Shown: positions 41,519-52,623 of the stretch, piece after piece
How positions within the stretch are numbered: the first letter of the stretch is position 1
Layout of the letters: each line of letters opens with the position of its first letter
Source of the DNA: Emiliania huxleyi CCMP1516
Taxonomy: Eukaryota; Haptophyta; Isochrysidales; Noelaerhabdaceae
NCBI RefSeq assembly: GCF_000372725.1
Contig: NW_005196603.1
Coordinates: 63,489-127,488 of the forward strand
Length of the DNA: 64,000 bases
Direction: 5' to 3'
Notes under the pieces: model-generated
The model's input: only the letters and a program-made list of their open reading frames with translations
Database searches by the model: none
Told to the model about the DNA's origin: nothing
Translations under genes and position numbers: made by a program

Positions 41519-41974
41519 ATGCAAAGAGTCGCCCTCCTCCTCTTCCTAGCACCGGGCGCGTCCGCCTGGCCGCCAGCGCGGCGTCGGGGGAGGCGCCGCC
41601 GGACGTGCGCCGGTGGACGATGTCGCTGAAGTGAACGGCCTTGGATCTCAGCAAGACTGCAGAAGAAAGAGCTCGCCGCGCAGCAAGGAGGAGCACGAGC
41701 GGGCTGCGGCGGCGGCAGCGGCGTCGCTGGCGGTGGAGGAGCCTCGCGGCCGACGCGGAGCGGCGGCCAGCGGCTGGCGGCAGAGCTCCTGGTGGAGGAG
41801 GAGGCGTCCAGGACAATCTCTTCCTTGCAAGAGGCGGCCAAGAAGAATGCCGAAAGAAGACAGCAGGAGCGGCGTCGGGGAGCGATGGGGAGCAGCGCGA
41901 GGAGGAGCAGGCCGCGGGCGGAGCAGGCCAAAAGGGCGGCGGAGGAGCAGCGGCAGATGGTCTGCCCTGTCTAG
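41519..41974 (+). CDS. Possible small secreted coiled-coil protein
   Basis: ATG 41519 gives a signal-like peptide (MQRVALLLFLAPGASAW). A same-frame segment to 41974 is helical and charged (LAAELLVEEEASRTISSLQE, then KKNAERRQQERR). A stop at 41627-41629 lies between them, so an intron of about 60-90 nt would be needed. Divergent from the truncated ABC transporter, 130 bp apart. Weakly supported. Could be spurious. Confidence 0.3.
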
Positions 41975-42547
41975 GGAAGCGAGCGCATGATCAGTGCTCA
42001 CGGCAACGCCGCGCAAACTAAATGTCAACATGAGCGCTGGCCGTCCGTCCCTCTCGCGCACACGTTCCTTGCGCGCCACATCCGGCCGCAAGTGTCAGCC
42101 CGGGTCGGCTAGGTGGACGAGTCCAAGGAGGGGGACGAGGTCGCGAAGAATTACAACTATACAAAAATAAATGCAGCAAGGGCGACGGCAAAAAGAGACG
42201 TAGGCTGACAGCGCTGCGGGCCCCGTGCCAGAAACGGGCCGGCCACAGGCCGTGGCTCGAGAGCGCTTACGCGCCGAGCCACCGCTGCACGCACGCTAGA
42301 CTAGTATGCCACAATCAGAGACTCCTAATTCCTCACCAGGTACCCACCCCCTCACGCCAGTCAGTGTTCAGCGTTCACTCAAGGATTGGCCCAGTGCCGA
42401 CAAGCGTCTTTCGTCAGCGGCACCGGATCAAGGCCCGCGCACATGCAGGGATGGTCGGGTGATCGATCTGCAAGTTACATCTGCGCGCCTTGCTTGGTTG
42501 TGCTCGCGTTGCACTAGCATTCGTCCTGGATGAGCAGCGCAATTGCC
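41975..42547. other. Intergenic, nothing recognised
   Basis: 573 bp with no plausible gene on either strand. It is the 3' flank of the gene ending at 42548. Confidence 0.4.
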
Positions 42548-45500
42548 TCAGAGGCAAATGGCGCAACCCGAACAGATGCCGGAGTAGGTCCCACAGACCA
42601 AGGAGTACGATTGGTTGGCCTCAAGTAAGTCCATACAAATAGAGAAGCACGGGGGCGGAGAGGCCGGAGGCGAGGGTGGCGAAGGCGAGGGTGGCGAAGG
42701 CGAGGGGGGCGAAGGCGAGGGCAACTGGCGCGATGGGGGCGTGAGGCAACTGGCGCATCCGCCACATGACCCAGGTAATTCCTCACAAACTTTCGGCCAG
42801 TCATACGAAGGCGAATTGATGGCCTCCGTACAAATCGTCTGGCACTGGCAACTGGCGCACGCGCCACAATCCCCAAGATTTATCTTACAAATTGTCGGCC
42901 AGTCCCATCCTGGAATTTTGCTCCAGACGTCCATACAATCCGGAACGCACTTGCGAGGGGCGCTTGGTGGCGGGGGCGGGGACGGGGGCGGCGGTGGGGA
43001 CGGGGGCGGCAGTGGGGGCAGGGGCGAGGGGGGCGGAGGCGGAGGCGGGGGGGGATGGTATTGGCGTGACGAGATGGTCTTGCAACGAGCGATGGCCGGC
43101 GGGTTGTTCTTTTGGCCTTTGGGTTGTGCCGCGAGGCGGGTTGCACCAGAAAATCCATCGAGTACGCCGACATGACGGTCGCTGTCAGCAGTGCCAATCG
43201 CGAACGCCTTGCTCATCCGGATCTTGTAGCCCCACGTCGTGAACACCTGCAGCGCGCGGAACGCTGGTGCTTACATATATGAAGAGGGGCACAGACAGAG
43301 GCGTCGCAGCGCTCACGTAAGTGGTGGCGTTCTCGCCTTCGGCTCGAACGCAAGCTGATAGAGCGATTTCATGATCAGCTCCCTCAGGTACTTTGTCGAA
43401 TGCGTCAAGCGGGCTCAAGGCCCCTTTGTCCCATGGAGCGAGTGGCGGGACCTGCGTCACCGCAGACATGCTCAGACGGGGCTAGGTGTGAGTGTGAGTG
43501 AGCGCAATCACCTCGCAATGCCCCGTCGCTCCAGCGATGACCGCAGCGTCTTTGATGGAAATCGAGTTGGATCGCGGCCCGTCCATCAAAAAAGAAGATG
43601 TCATCGTCACGGTGACGAACCCGCCATGCATCACGATGCTGCACGCCTTTTCCAGGTTTTTCTCACGCTCCGCAAACGACTGAGCCCGCAGGTCGTACTT
43701 CTTCTTGCAACAAAACTCATCATCGTTGCACACGTCATTGAAGGTAAGCTTGCAATAACGCAGAGTACCTTCTGGGGTCGGCCCATCGTTCAATTTGGCC
43801 ACTTCATTTCTGGTAGGGTTCGCCCTGGGGGGCTTGGCCCGGCGTGCAATGTTCAATGCGCGTTGCGCGTACTCTGTTGGCAATGAGGCTGCCGAGATAT
43901 ACTCCTCCCCCCAAGGACCTGTCAGCGCGTACGTTGTTTGACTCATGTCTTCGCACCAGTTGCCGGCCAACGGCTTTTTATTCTGGGAAGGATCGCATTT
44001 GCTCGGACCTTCCTTTTTGCACACTGCACTCCAAGTGCTCCAAATAAGCTCCTGAAATTTGAAATCTTCCTCGAAACCCAGGAGTACCACTGCTTGGCCG
44101 AGCGTTGCCGTCCAGTACCACTCGAGGCCGCGATGGGTGCGCGGCACCATGCCTGGGACCTGATCGTAAACATAGTCGCACGGCTTGAGCTCGCGGGGCT
44201 TGCCCTCAAAAGTGGTCGTCATGCGACCAGTCCAAAAGAGCTCAGTGGCCTTTCGCAGTGCGTGCACTGGCGCGCTGCCAGACAGGGCAGACAACATCGC
44301 CGTGGGCACGCATGTGCCGCGAAGTACCTGGTTTGCATTCTGCTGCAGCACGGTGCGCGCAATGTCGCACATCGCCCAGCCAGACACGGCATTGTAGAAA
44401 TACGGTTTTCCCAGGTCCTGAAAGCTCGCACTGCCCCTGTATGTTTCGTTGGCCCGCGTTGCGACTACGCCCCCTTTGCGCCACGACGAGTATTTCCGGC
44501 TGATAGCTTCGCCAACAACAGCGTGCTTCGCAAATGCGGGTCCGGCTGGGAACCTTTTGATAAGCTCGTGGAAGGCGCTCATGAAGGCACAGACGGCCTG
44601 ACAAGGGCGCCCGGCCGAACTCTGGCACGCGGATGAAGGGCCATCGAAGCATTCCTGCACTCCAAGCGCCTTCAGTGTGGCATCCGCTCCCGTGGTGCCA
44701 CTGACATTTCCAGAGAAGTCGATCTCGCCGCACATTTCCCACGATGGCTTGAGCTCGCCCTGTTGGTTGAAAACGTCCTTGCTCTCGTCGATGTCCTTAA
44801 AGTAATGTGCGATGACTTCGCGCATGGCGATCGCGTCCTCGTCCGAGACGCGGTGTGTTGGCAGCGGACGGTCGGCGTAGGGGCGGGGGCGAGCTGACGC
44901 CGCCGTTAGCGTTTGAAGAGGCAGGTCTAGGCCGAGCCCCCGTTGCGATTCGGAGTCAAACGGAGCAAAGACCCGTTGCGATTCGGAGTCAAACGGAGCA
45001 AAGAGCGTGTCACGGACGGGAGAGGTTGCCGTCGGAGAGGTTGCCGTCACCGCGCCAGAGGGGAGAAACGCAACGCCGCTGGAACCGGAGCCGTACGAGG
45101 AGTAGACGAAGGCCCCGCCGCTCGCCGCGATCAGGAAGAAGACAGTGCAAAACAGGCTGGGCAAGCAGACCTTGGGCCAGGAGAGCCAGCCGGAAGCGGA
45201 GACGGAGCCCTCCGGCGGGGGAATCGTGGTCGTCTCAAGGTTGGCCGTCGCGCCCTGAAGGGGGGGGCGCGAGACTGGCTGTGAGCTGCGGCAGGTCGAG
45301 CGGCAGGGGGAGGCCGTATGCAGGCAGCGAGCACCGAGTCTGTGGTCGACGACGGCGTGGAGCCGCGGGGCGCCTTGCCATTGCCACCGACAGACTCGGG
45401 CGAGACCGACTCGAACTGCGGCGCGCGCGACGCGCTGTCAAGCAAAGGCGCGGGGCAGTTTGTGTGTCGTCTGTGTGGGAGGGCGTGCACCGAGGACTCC

Positions 45501-47203
45501 TTCTCCGCGCCCTTCTCCTTTCCCTTCTTCTCGTCCTCGTCCTCGTCGATCTCCGCGTTGACGTTCGTCTCGACGTCGTCGAGCAGATCGTACTTGTTGG
45601 AGACCTTCGTGGACTTGACCTCGCCCGTGCGCTCCGTCTTTTTGCGCGAGTTCGAGACGATCCAGTCGGGCTGGCCCTACGCATCGAACGCGCGATGGGG
45701 TCAGTCAGTGGGTCCGCAGACGCACGGCACAGAATGCGGCGCTCGCCGCCGGGTCGGGCTTCTCCTTTGGAAACTCCTTGGCCGAGACGGTCCAGCCGTC
45801 GTCGCCCTACGCAATGGAAAGCGGGGTGGGGTCAAGGAGTGGGTCGTAGGCGCATGGCGCAGAAGCAAGGCGCTCGCCGCCGGGGCGGGCTTCTCCTTTG
45901 GAAACTCCTTGGCCGAGACGGTCCAGCCGTCGTCGCCCTACGCGTCGAACGCGGGATGGGGTCACAGAGTGGGTCGGCAGGCGCCGCGCGCATAATGCCA
46001 GGCGCTCGCCGCCGGGGCGGGCTCCGGAAAGTCCTTGATCGACGGCAGCGTCTCGCCGCAAACCGCCGCCGGCTTGAGGGCCGTGGCGACCTCGGTGGCC
46101 GGCTTGAGCGCCTGGTTCTTGATGGCGCCGGTCTCGTCAACGGAGGCCTCCGCGCCAGACTCTGCCGCAGGGATGTCCTTCTTGAGCGCCGGGTCGTTCT
46201 TGATGACGCCGGTCTCGTCAAAGGAGGCCTCCGCGCCAAACTTTGCCGCAGCCTTCTTGAGGGCGCCCTTGACGGTCGGGCGCTCAAACTTGGACCAGAA
46301 ATCGGCGCTCGGGCGCGGCGCGTGGGCGGCGAACATGGCCTTGGCCTTGTCCGAGTCGACCGCGCCCGCGTCGGGCGCCTTTTCCGCGGCCGGGTCCTTC
46401 TTGGGGACGTCCTCCGTGCCAGTCTTTGCTACGGAGATGTCCTTGATGTTCTTGACGCCGCACGCCTGTGGGCGAGGGAGAGTACGCGCAAGCTTTCGGA
46501 GACGGGAGAGGGATGATCACAATCCTGGCGTGCGCACGCGCACCTTGGCTCCGAGGAGCGAAGGCGACACCGATGCGGAGATGACGAGCGTGATGTGGCC
46601 GTCGTCAGCCGGCACGATTCCGACGTTCGCGAAGGACTTCATCGGCGACAACTCGCCCGCGACGTTGCCGCCGCCCGCGTCAATGCCGTCCTTGAGCGGG
46701 CTGGGCTCGCTCTCGGGCGGGATGCCGACGGCCTTGGCGCCGGCCGGATCGTCGACGGTGAACGTAAGGCGGGACGCCTCGGGCACGGCGTCGAGCGAAA
46801 CGCCCGTCGAAACGCCCGCAAAGTGGACGCCGGCGAGCGAGCCGGGCTCGCCCTCGGACGGGACCTTGCCGGTGGCGGAGCTGGCGGTGCAGGTGCCGCC
46901 GGTGCCGGTGTCGATGCCATCCTTGAGCGAGACGGGCTCGGAGGGGATGCCAACGGCGTTGCCTCCGCCAGAGTCGATGACGGTCGTGTTGTCCGCCAGA
47001 GACGCCTGTCAGCCACAGAACGCGAGAGGGTCGTCTTGCAGGGAAGGCGCAGCGTTGCGTGCGTTGCAGCGGTGCGCGTGTGCATACCCCTCCCTCAGCC
47101 ACTGCAAATTAACGCACACCTGCTTGTCAGCAAGCGGCGGCGGAGGAGAGAGCTTGAGCACGAGCTTGTCACCGGTGGCCGGCACGAACTCGAGTTTGAG
47201 CAT
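42548..47203 (-). CDS. Ten-exon single-pass membrane protein with luminal Cys/Pro-rich tail
   Basis: Exons 47203-47120, 47005-46544, 46465-46010, 45937-45878, 45806-45747, 45676-45491, 45415-45335, 45254-43512, 43451-43317 and 43246-42548 join in phase 0 every time to about 1321 aa. The start is MLKLEFVPATGDKLVLKL. A Gly/Asp/Lys-rich region follows (LKDGIDTGTGG, LKDGIDAGGG, FWSKFERPTVKGALKK, two DETG.IKN repeats). Then come two near-identical 20-residue exons (GDDGWTVSAKEFPKEK), an acidic/Lys stretch, and one membrane helix (SLFCTVFFLIAASGGAFVY). After it lies a Cys-containing luminal domain of about 560 residues (CVPTAMLSALSG, ATGHCE). The last exon has poly-Pro and three Cys modules (WPTICKINLGDCGACASC). 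Three junctions use GCGAGC donors. The family is not recognised. GHCE and the GTCVPTA Cys recall papain-fold enzymes, but that is speculation. Confidence 0.72.
45676..46010 (-). repeat. Tandem exon-plus-intron duplication
   Basis: The blocks 45937-45807 and 45806-45677 (131 and 130 bp) are near copies. Each holds a 60-nt exon (GDDGWTVSAKEFPKEKP.PA) followed by an intron that starts GCGAGCGCC and ends CGTAG or similar. The start of exon 6 (GQPDWIVS) is a diverged relative. Confidence 0.8.
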
Positions 47204-49060
47204 GTTGATCGAATGAATTCCTGCAGAGAGTCCAGAAGCGGTTGAAGGTGGTGTCCCCGATGGGAGGTGCAGGCCAGCGCTCGAGTGGCCCTCGCGGCTG
47301 CGGACACAGAGTGGCACTCTCTAGGCACAGCAGAGATGCGGGAACTTTGCTCGGCGGGGTCAATCTCAGGTCAATCTCGGCTCGTGGCAGGAAAGGCAAG
47401 CGCCTACGGGATCGCAACCATGTGAAAGAGGGTGAAAAACTGGTATGGAGATGTCTGGGGGGCATATGGGGGATCTAGAAAGAGAGGTGCGGAAGAGTCC
47501 CACAACGGGCCGTCCGCGCATCACTCCAGTGCGCGGTCAATCTCGGATTCTGATCTCGGGTCAATCTCGGGTCAATCTCGAACGGAAAGGCCGGCGCCTA
47601 CGGGATCGCGACCATGTGAAAGAGGGTGAGAAACTGGTATGGATATGTCTGGGGGGCATATGGGGGTATATGGGGGTATATGGGGTATATGGGGGTATAT
47701 GGGGGTATGAGAAAATCTCGGGCAATCTCGGGCAAATCTCCAATACCCCACCCTTCACCCCCACCCCCACCCCCGCCCCCGCCCCCGCCCCCGCCCCACC
47801 AGTACCCCAGCCTCGCCAAGAGCCTCGGGTAAGGGAAAAGAAAATCGCCGAACGGCATGAGGTTTCGCATCTCTCTGTGCAGAGGACTAACGCGAGCTCT
47901 GGTGACTGTTTGGACGAGAGTGTCGAGCAGGAGAATGCCGACGCGCCTACGGACCGCACGTCGCGGCGTGAGCGTCGAGACGAGGCCGCCGGCACGCTCT
48001 CTCGCGTCCTCGGCGCTCGGACTGGAGCCGGGCGGCGATTGGCGAGCAGCGAGGCGGGTCGCTCTCTTGCCGTAAGAGAGGGAGGGCGGTCGGACGGGTT
48101 CGCGCGGGAGGTGTGGAATGGGCAGCAGCGGACGCGTCTCGCGGCCTCCTCGATGGCAGCAGCCTCACCTGCGAACGGGAGGTGGCAGGCATGTGAGGCC
48201 GAGAGGGGGCGCAGCCTCTCGGGAGCCAAAGCGAAGCGCATCGCATGGTGGGAGCGGAGAGGGAGCGGCGGGTTGCGTGAGCAAGAGGCGTCGCGCCGCT
48301 CGGGCGTGCAGCTCCCCGCGGCCATATGTGCGTCGATGCGGCGGGGCCAGCGCGAGCGGAACGGGAAAGGCGAGGGTTGGGCCTTGTGTGTGGTTGTCAG
48401 CAAAGGCCGTCGGTCGGGGGAATGTCGAGTGCTGGCGAAAGGTGTTGAGGGGGACGTGTACTCTCTCTCTCTCGACGTGTATGAGAGACCCCAGCTGGCG
48501 AAAGGTGTTGAGGGGAACATGGGGAACATCTCGTGTTCACACTGTCGTTTGTGGCCGCAAACTGTGGTGTTTGTTGAGTGTGTGTGTGTGTGTGATACTC
48601 ACTCACACGCAAACTGAGAGAGAGATTTTTAGCAATACCAAACTGTGGCCGCGAAAACCAGGCCAAAAACCATCTCCCTGATTGATGGCTCCTCACCGAG
48701 ATAGCAGATAGCCAGCCGACTCTCGGCCGTCTCAGATGACCGGGGTGTGTCGTGTGTGATCGCGCGCCTTGCGGGGTGTCTCTAAACAAGAGGAAAAGCG
48801 CCAGGCCCCAATGGGAAGAATCGCAACGAAGCAGCGCAACAAGCGCTGGCTGCTACCAACAAGGCCCTATGCTACCTCACGCGCGGATATTATCAAAGAG
48901 GATAGCGCATGCACAGGCTTCTCTGACATGCGCGGTTTGTTTGAGCTTGAGGCTATTTGTGAGAACTGTTTGGCTAGACGTCGCTAGAAGACTGCGCTCA
49001 ACCGCTGATCTTAGACCGCGCAGGCACCCCAGCATCAAAAACAAAATCTCTCCCTCTCTC

Positions 49061-49143
<83 letters not shown>

Positions 49144-49246
49144 ACTCATATTTTTTGTCTTTTCTTTTCTTTGTTGCTTTGCTTCAGGCTTGTCGCAAGC
49201 TCGCGCGACAGCAGGCACCTCTGGGCTCGCTGCGCGCCCTGCAAAA
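47204..49246. other. Repeat-rich gene-poor interval
   Basis: No gene supported. About 47372-47470 and 47567-47665 are an imperfect direct repeat (CGCCTACGGGATCGC, CATGTGAAAGAGGGTGA, GGGGGGCATATGGGG). About 47648-47706 is (GGGGTATAT)n. About 47755-47800 is (CCCCCAC/CCCCGC)n. The phrase CTGGCGAAAGGTGTTGAGG occurs twice (48430 and 48497). Long open frames here are GC- or repeat-driven. Confidence 0.55.
49050..49140 (+). repeat. (CT)n microsatellite
   Basis: About 90 bp of nearly pure TCTCTC about 100 bp before the next gene's start codon. It could act as a polypyrimidine promoter element or simply be unstable. Confidence 0.95.
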
Positions 49247-49608
49247 ATGGCGCCGAATCCTCGTCTCGTCCCGAGCCTTTACCGCACGGTGACGGTGGTC
49301 ATGTCGGACGGCTCCACCTATCGCGCGCCCTCCGCAGTGCGAGCGGTCGGATCGATGCTTCAGCTCGAGCGCGACACCGCCAACCACCCAGTCTATCTGG
49401 CGCGCCGCCGCGCACGCCCGCTCCCGCACCACCCTCGCCCGCCCCAACCGCCCTCTCATCGACGCGCCGCTGACAGCGGTGCCCCCTCCTCAACTCGCAG
49501 GGCAAGGGCGACGGGCGTGGCCTGCTAGACAAGCGCGAGGCTGCGCGGCTCGCGCGGCTCGCTGAGCGCGAGAGGAGGCTCGGCGTGTCAAACACAGAGG
49601 AGGGATGA
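49247..49608 (+). CDS. Small bL31-like protein, probably mitochondrial ribosome
   Basis: Exons 49247-49399 and 49501-49608, joined in phase 0 by a 101-nt GC-AG intron, give 86 aa: MAPNPRLVPSLYRTVTVVMS, DGSTYRAPSAVRAVG, LQLERDTANHPVYL, then a basic helical tail (LLDKREAARLARLAERERR). The V.M.DGST... L..D..NHP pattern resembles short mitochondrial L31 ribosomal proteins. The exact family call is tentative because the protein is short. The clean ATG, small size and clean ends support a real gene. Confidence 0.55.
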
Positions 49609-50120
49609 TGCGGAGTGCGAAGCGGTCAAAGAGGTGTACTTGTGGCGGATAAGAGAGAGAGCGCGAGCGACCAACATAGTGCCGCGTCGACGCGAAGGCC
49701 TCTTCGTCTCCGGTCCGCACGCGTCGCGGATCGCGAGAGAAGAGGGTCTAAGGTTTTTGTTTTCGTGTTTTTGCGCCGGGCGAAAAGCAGCGAAAAGACT
49801 GTTATTGCTGTTCTCCAGAGAACAATGTGTACAGACGACACTCGACAGCGGTCAGCGCCACCGGCACCGCACTAGTGCGCAAAGATCAAAAAGTGCCCAC
49901 GGGAGACGATACGTGTCCCCCCGACACCGAGATGTGGCGACGCTCGCCGACAGAGGACAGTCGCAGGGCGCGCCCTGGGACACACGGGACGGCACCAAGG
50001 CGGAGAGGCGGCCGGAAATGGCTCGCGTGGCGCGGGTCGCCGCCGCGCACACGCAAGACAGATCCTCGAGGTCCGATCGAGGCAGATCCCCCTCTCTGGT
50101 TGCGTGTCTCTGCGCGCACC
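49609..50120. other. Intergenic between convergent genes
   Basis: 512 bp between the small bL31-like gene (+) and the KamA-type gene (-). No motif or gene seen. Confidence 0.4.
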
Positions 50121-51970
50121 TCAGGCGTTCTCTTGCGACATGAGGTACTCGATTTGACACGCCTCGTCGATGCACGGCCGCGGCAAGCCCGTGTACTCCC
50201 ACGGCAGCTCCATCCCGTCGAGCGGCTCCAGGTCGTCGAACCACACCGCCTTGGGGTCGTACTTTGCGAAGAAGACCTTGCCGATCCACTTCTCGTCGCG
50301 GCACTGGAGGAAGCGCAGCACAAAGGCGGGCACACCTGTTCACAGCTGGAGGTGTGAAGAGGCGCTGTTCACGCTGGAGGAAGCGCAGCACAGAGGCGGG
50401 GCACACCCATGACCTCTTGCGTTCCAACCACCTCGACCTTGCCGGGGGTGCAGCTCATCGACGGGCCGCGAGCGGTGCGGCAGAGACCGGACGTGTTGCG
50501 GATAGCGTCGGCGTAGAGCTGCTGCGCGCGCACGAGTGGCACGTCAAAGAAGGCCTGCGCGCCCGTGTCGCGCGCCATGAACATGTAGTACGGGACGATG
50601 CCGAGCCGCACCTCCTCGCGCCACTTGTCGGCCCACACCTGCAGGCAGGGTCGGGGAGGCGTGAGAGAGGCGTTGCCAGCCGCGCCCTCGCGCCCCGGTG
50701 CCCCTCGCCTTCGCGTCGTCGTTGATGCCGCGCATCACCGGAGACTGCGAGCGGATGATCACGCCCGCCTCCTGCTTGAGGCGGTGGATGGCGTGCCGCA
50801 CCTTGTCGGTCGACAGCTCACGCACGTGGCCCAGGTGCGACATCACCGCGATGTGCCGCCCGCCCACCTCCTTGACCTCGCGCAGCAGCGCGAGGAGCTC
50901 GTCGGCGTCGGCGTCGGTCGTGAAGCGTTGCGGCCAAAACGTAAGCGCGCGCGTGCCGATGCGCAGGTTCTTGACGTGCGGCAGGAAGGTCGGGTCCTTG
51001 AAGGGCTCGAAGTACTGCTTGAAGACGCGCCTGTTTCCACACCAGCGGGCGTGAAGCAGCCCGCGTGTCGGTGTGTCGACCTCTCGGCGATGCAGACGGC
51101 GCGCGCGTCTTCATGATCATCGGGTCGCCGCCGGTGAAGAGGATGTCGGAGACCTCCTCGTGCTCGGCGAGGTAGTCGAAGAGCGAGCCCGCGTCCTTCT
51201 GCGCGAAGCGCAGGTCCGAGTCGCCGATGAACTGCGCCCAGCGGAAGCAGTACGTGCAGTACGCGTGGCACGTCTGCGCCGCAGAGGCGAAGAACAACAC
51301 CGTCTCAGAGTACTTGTGCTGCACGCCCGTCAGCTCCGCCTTTTTCGGCGCGTTGAGGGCCTTCTGCCCCGCGGGGTGCGGGTTGAGCTCCTCGCGGATC
51401 TCCTCGACGGCCGCCTTGATTGTCAGCGGCTCCTTCGTGGCGCACGCCTCCTCGAGCGTCGCCCGCGCCGACGGCTCGAGCATGTCCATCGTCGGAAAGA
51501 TGAGCCGGTAGAACGGGTCGGTCGAGATGTCGCCTTCCATCTCCCAGTCAATCTGCGGCGCGGGGGCGGGCGGCGCCCGGTCGGAGGCGCGCGGGCGAGC
51601 GGGAGGGCGCGCTGTGGCGCACCAGCTCCTCGACCAGGTAAGGCGACGCTTTGAACGGGAAGATGAGTGACGACATCTTGATGTCGGCGAGCTTGTCCTG
51701 TAGGCGGGGGAACTTCTCCGCCCAGGTGTCCAAGGACTGAAGCGTGATGGGCGTGAATCGCTCGTTCGTCTGCTCCACCTCGGCGCCGACCACGTTGGTC
51801 TCACCGGCCGCGGCGGCGAGTGGCTCCACCTCGGACGGCTGGCTGACGCTCTGCTGCTGCATGAGCGCGGCGGGCACGCGGCGATGCGACGACGAGAGGG
51901 CAGGAGGCACGCCGACATGCAGCGCAGCGGCGCCGGCGAGCAGCGTCAAGGCACATCCGTTCACCTTCAT
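50121..51970 (-). CDS. KamA-family radical SAM aminomutase-like protein
   Basis: Five exons (51970-51623, 51552-51107, 51030-50709, 50638-50407, 50335-50121) give about 520 aa. The lysine 2,3-aminomutase family uses a 4Fe-4S cluster, SAM and PLP to move amino groups. Seen: VEELIDWEMEGD, radical-SAM cluster CHAYCTYCFRW (CX3CX2C, about residue 210), FTGGDPMIMKT, LRIGTRALTFWPQR, SQSPVMRGIND, VPYYMFMARDTGA, and GPSMSCTPGKVEVVG, whose Lys is a candidate PLP site. The N-terminus has a signal-like segment (MKVNGCALTLLAGAAALHVG), so secretory or plastid targeting is likely. Introns: 51553-51622 (GT), 51031-51106 (GC), 50639-50708 (GC), 50336-50406 (GT). The last intron begins with a copy of the first 33 bp of the next exon. 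Substrate (lysine, glutamate or other) cannot be told. Confidence 0.9.
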
Positions 51971-52623
51971 GCGTGTGATTCCTGTTCCGGCTTCGCCGGC
52001 TTGCATCCATCGACAAGCATCGCGCTGTTTCTTTTTGCGCAGTAAGTGCCGAAGAGCCAGTCCCGTGCCCAGTGTCGTGCGAGGGAGTTTTGTCGACCTC
52101 ACGTCTCCATGCGCCCGTCAAGTCACTCAAGTCGGACCCAGTCTGTGGCGACCAAAAACACAATCGGAGTCATTCATTGTCACAAGGAATGAGTAGTAGC
52201 TTGAGGTACATGCCTCATGCGAGCTTTTCAGAGTCAATCGATTGCGCGACATCCCACACTGGTGGATTTTGGGGCGCTGTTTACCCCCTATTAATGGAAG
52301 TGATCTGTGATCTGTGAGGGTCCGCCCGCAGGCGCATTTTGTATACCGAGGCGGTGCCCGGTGCCGAACCTGTCGGACCTTAAGACAGCATTGTAGATCC
52401 CTGGGCGAGGGTGGTGGAGAGGGCAGTCCGGCGGCGGAGGAGCGGCAGCAAGGGGAGAGCAGACGGTCGCGATCCGCGCGAGCGAACATCGCGCACGCGG
52501 GGGTCAGGAGCAGCAGCGCGAATTTCATCGGGGCATCTGTGGAGGGCACGGTGGCGGCGGTGTGATCGGTGGCGATGTGTGAGAGCCTTCGGCGAGAGCC
52601 AGTGCTTTGTGTGCGCCTGTCAA
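51971..52623. other. Intergenic with dispersed repeat and weak ORF
   Basis: About 52055-52095 is a copy of the CCAGTCCCGTGCCCAGTG repeat, 85-125 bp upstream of the KamA-type start. A minus frame from ATG 52528 to 52127 begins with a signal-like peptide (MKFALLLLTPACAMFARA) and then becomes nondescript. It may be a first exon of a small secreted protein, low confidence. Confidence 0.4.

Noticed and set aside
44855..47216. Plus-strand frames of 553 and 393 codons
   Set aside because: Repetitive LRLRRD-type composition. The minus strand gives ten phase-consistent exons with repeats and a membrane helix.
48752..49528. Long plus frame through the CT microsatellite as one protein
   Set aside because: The upstream part is poly-Ser/Leu from (CT)n. 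The bL31-like start at 49247 is far more plausible.
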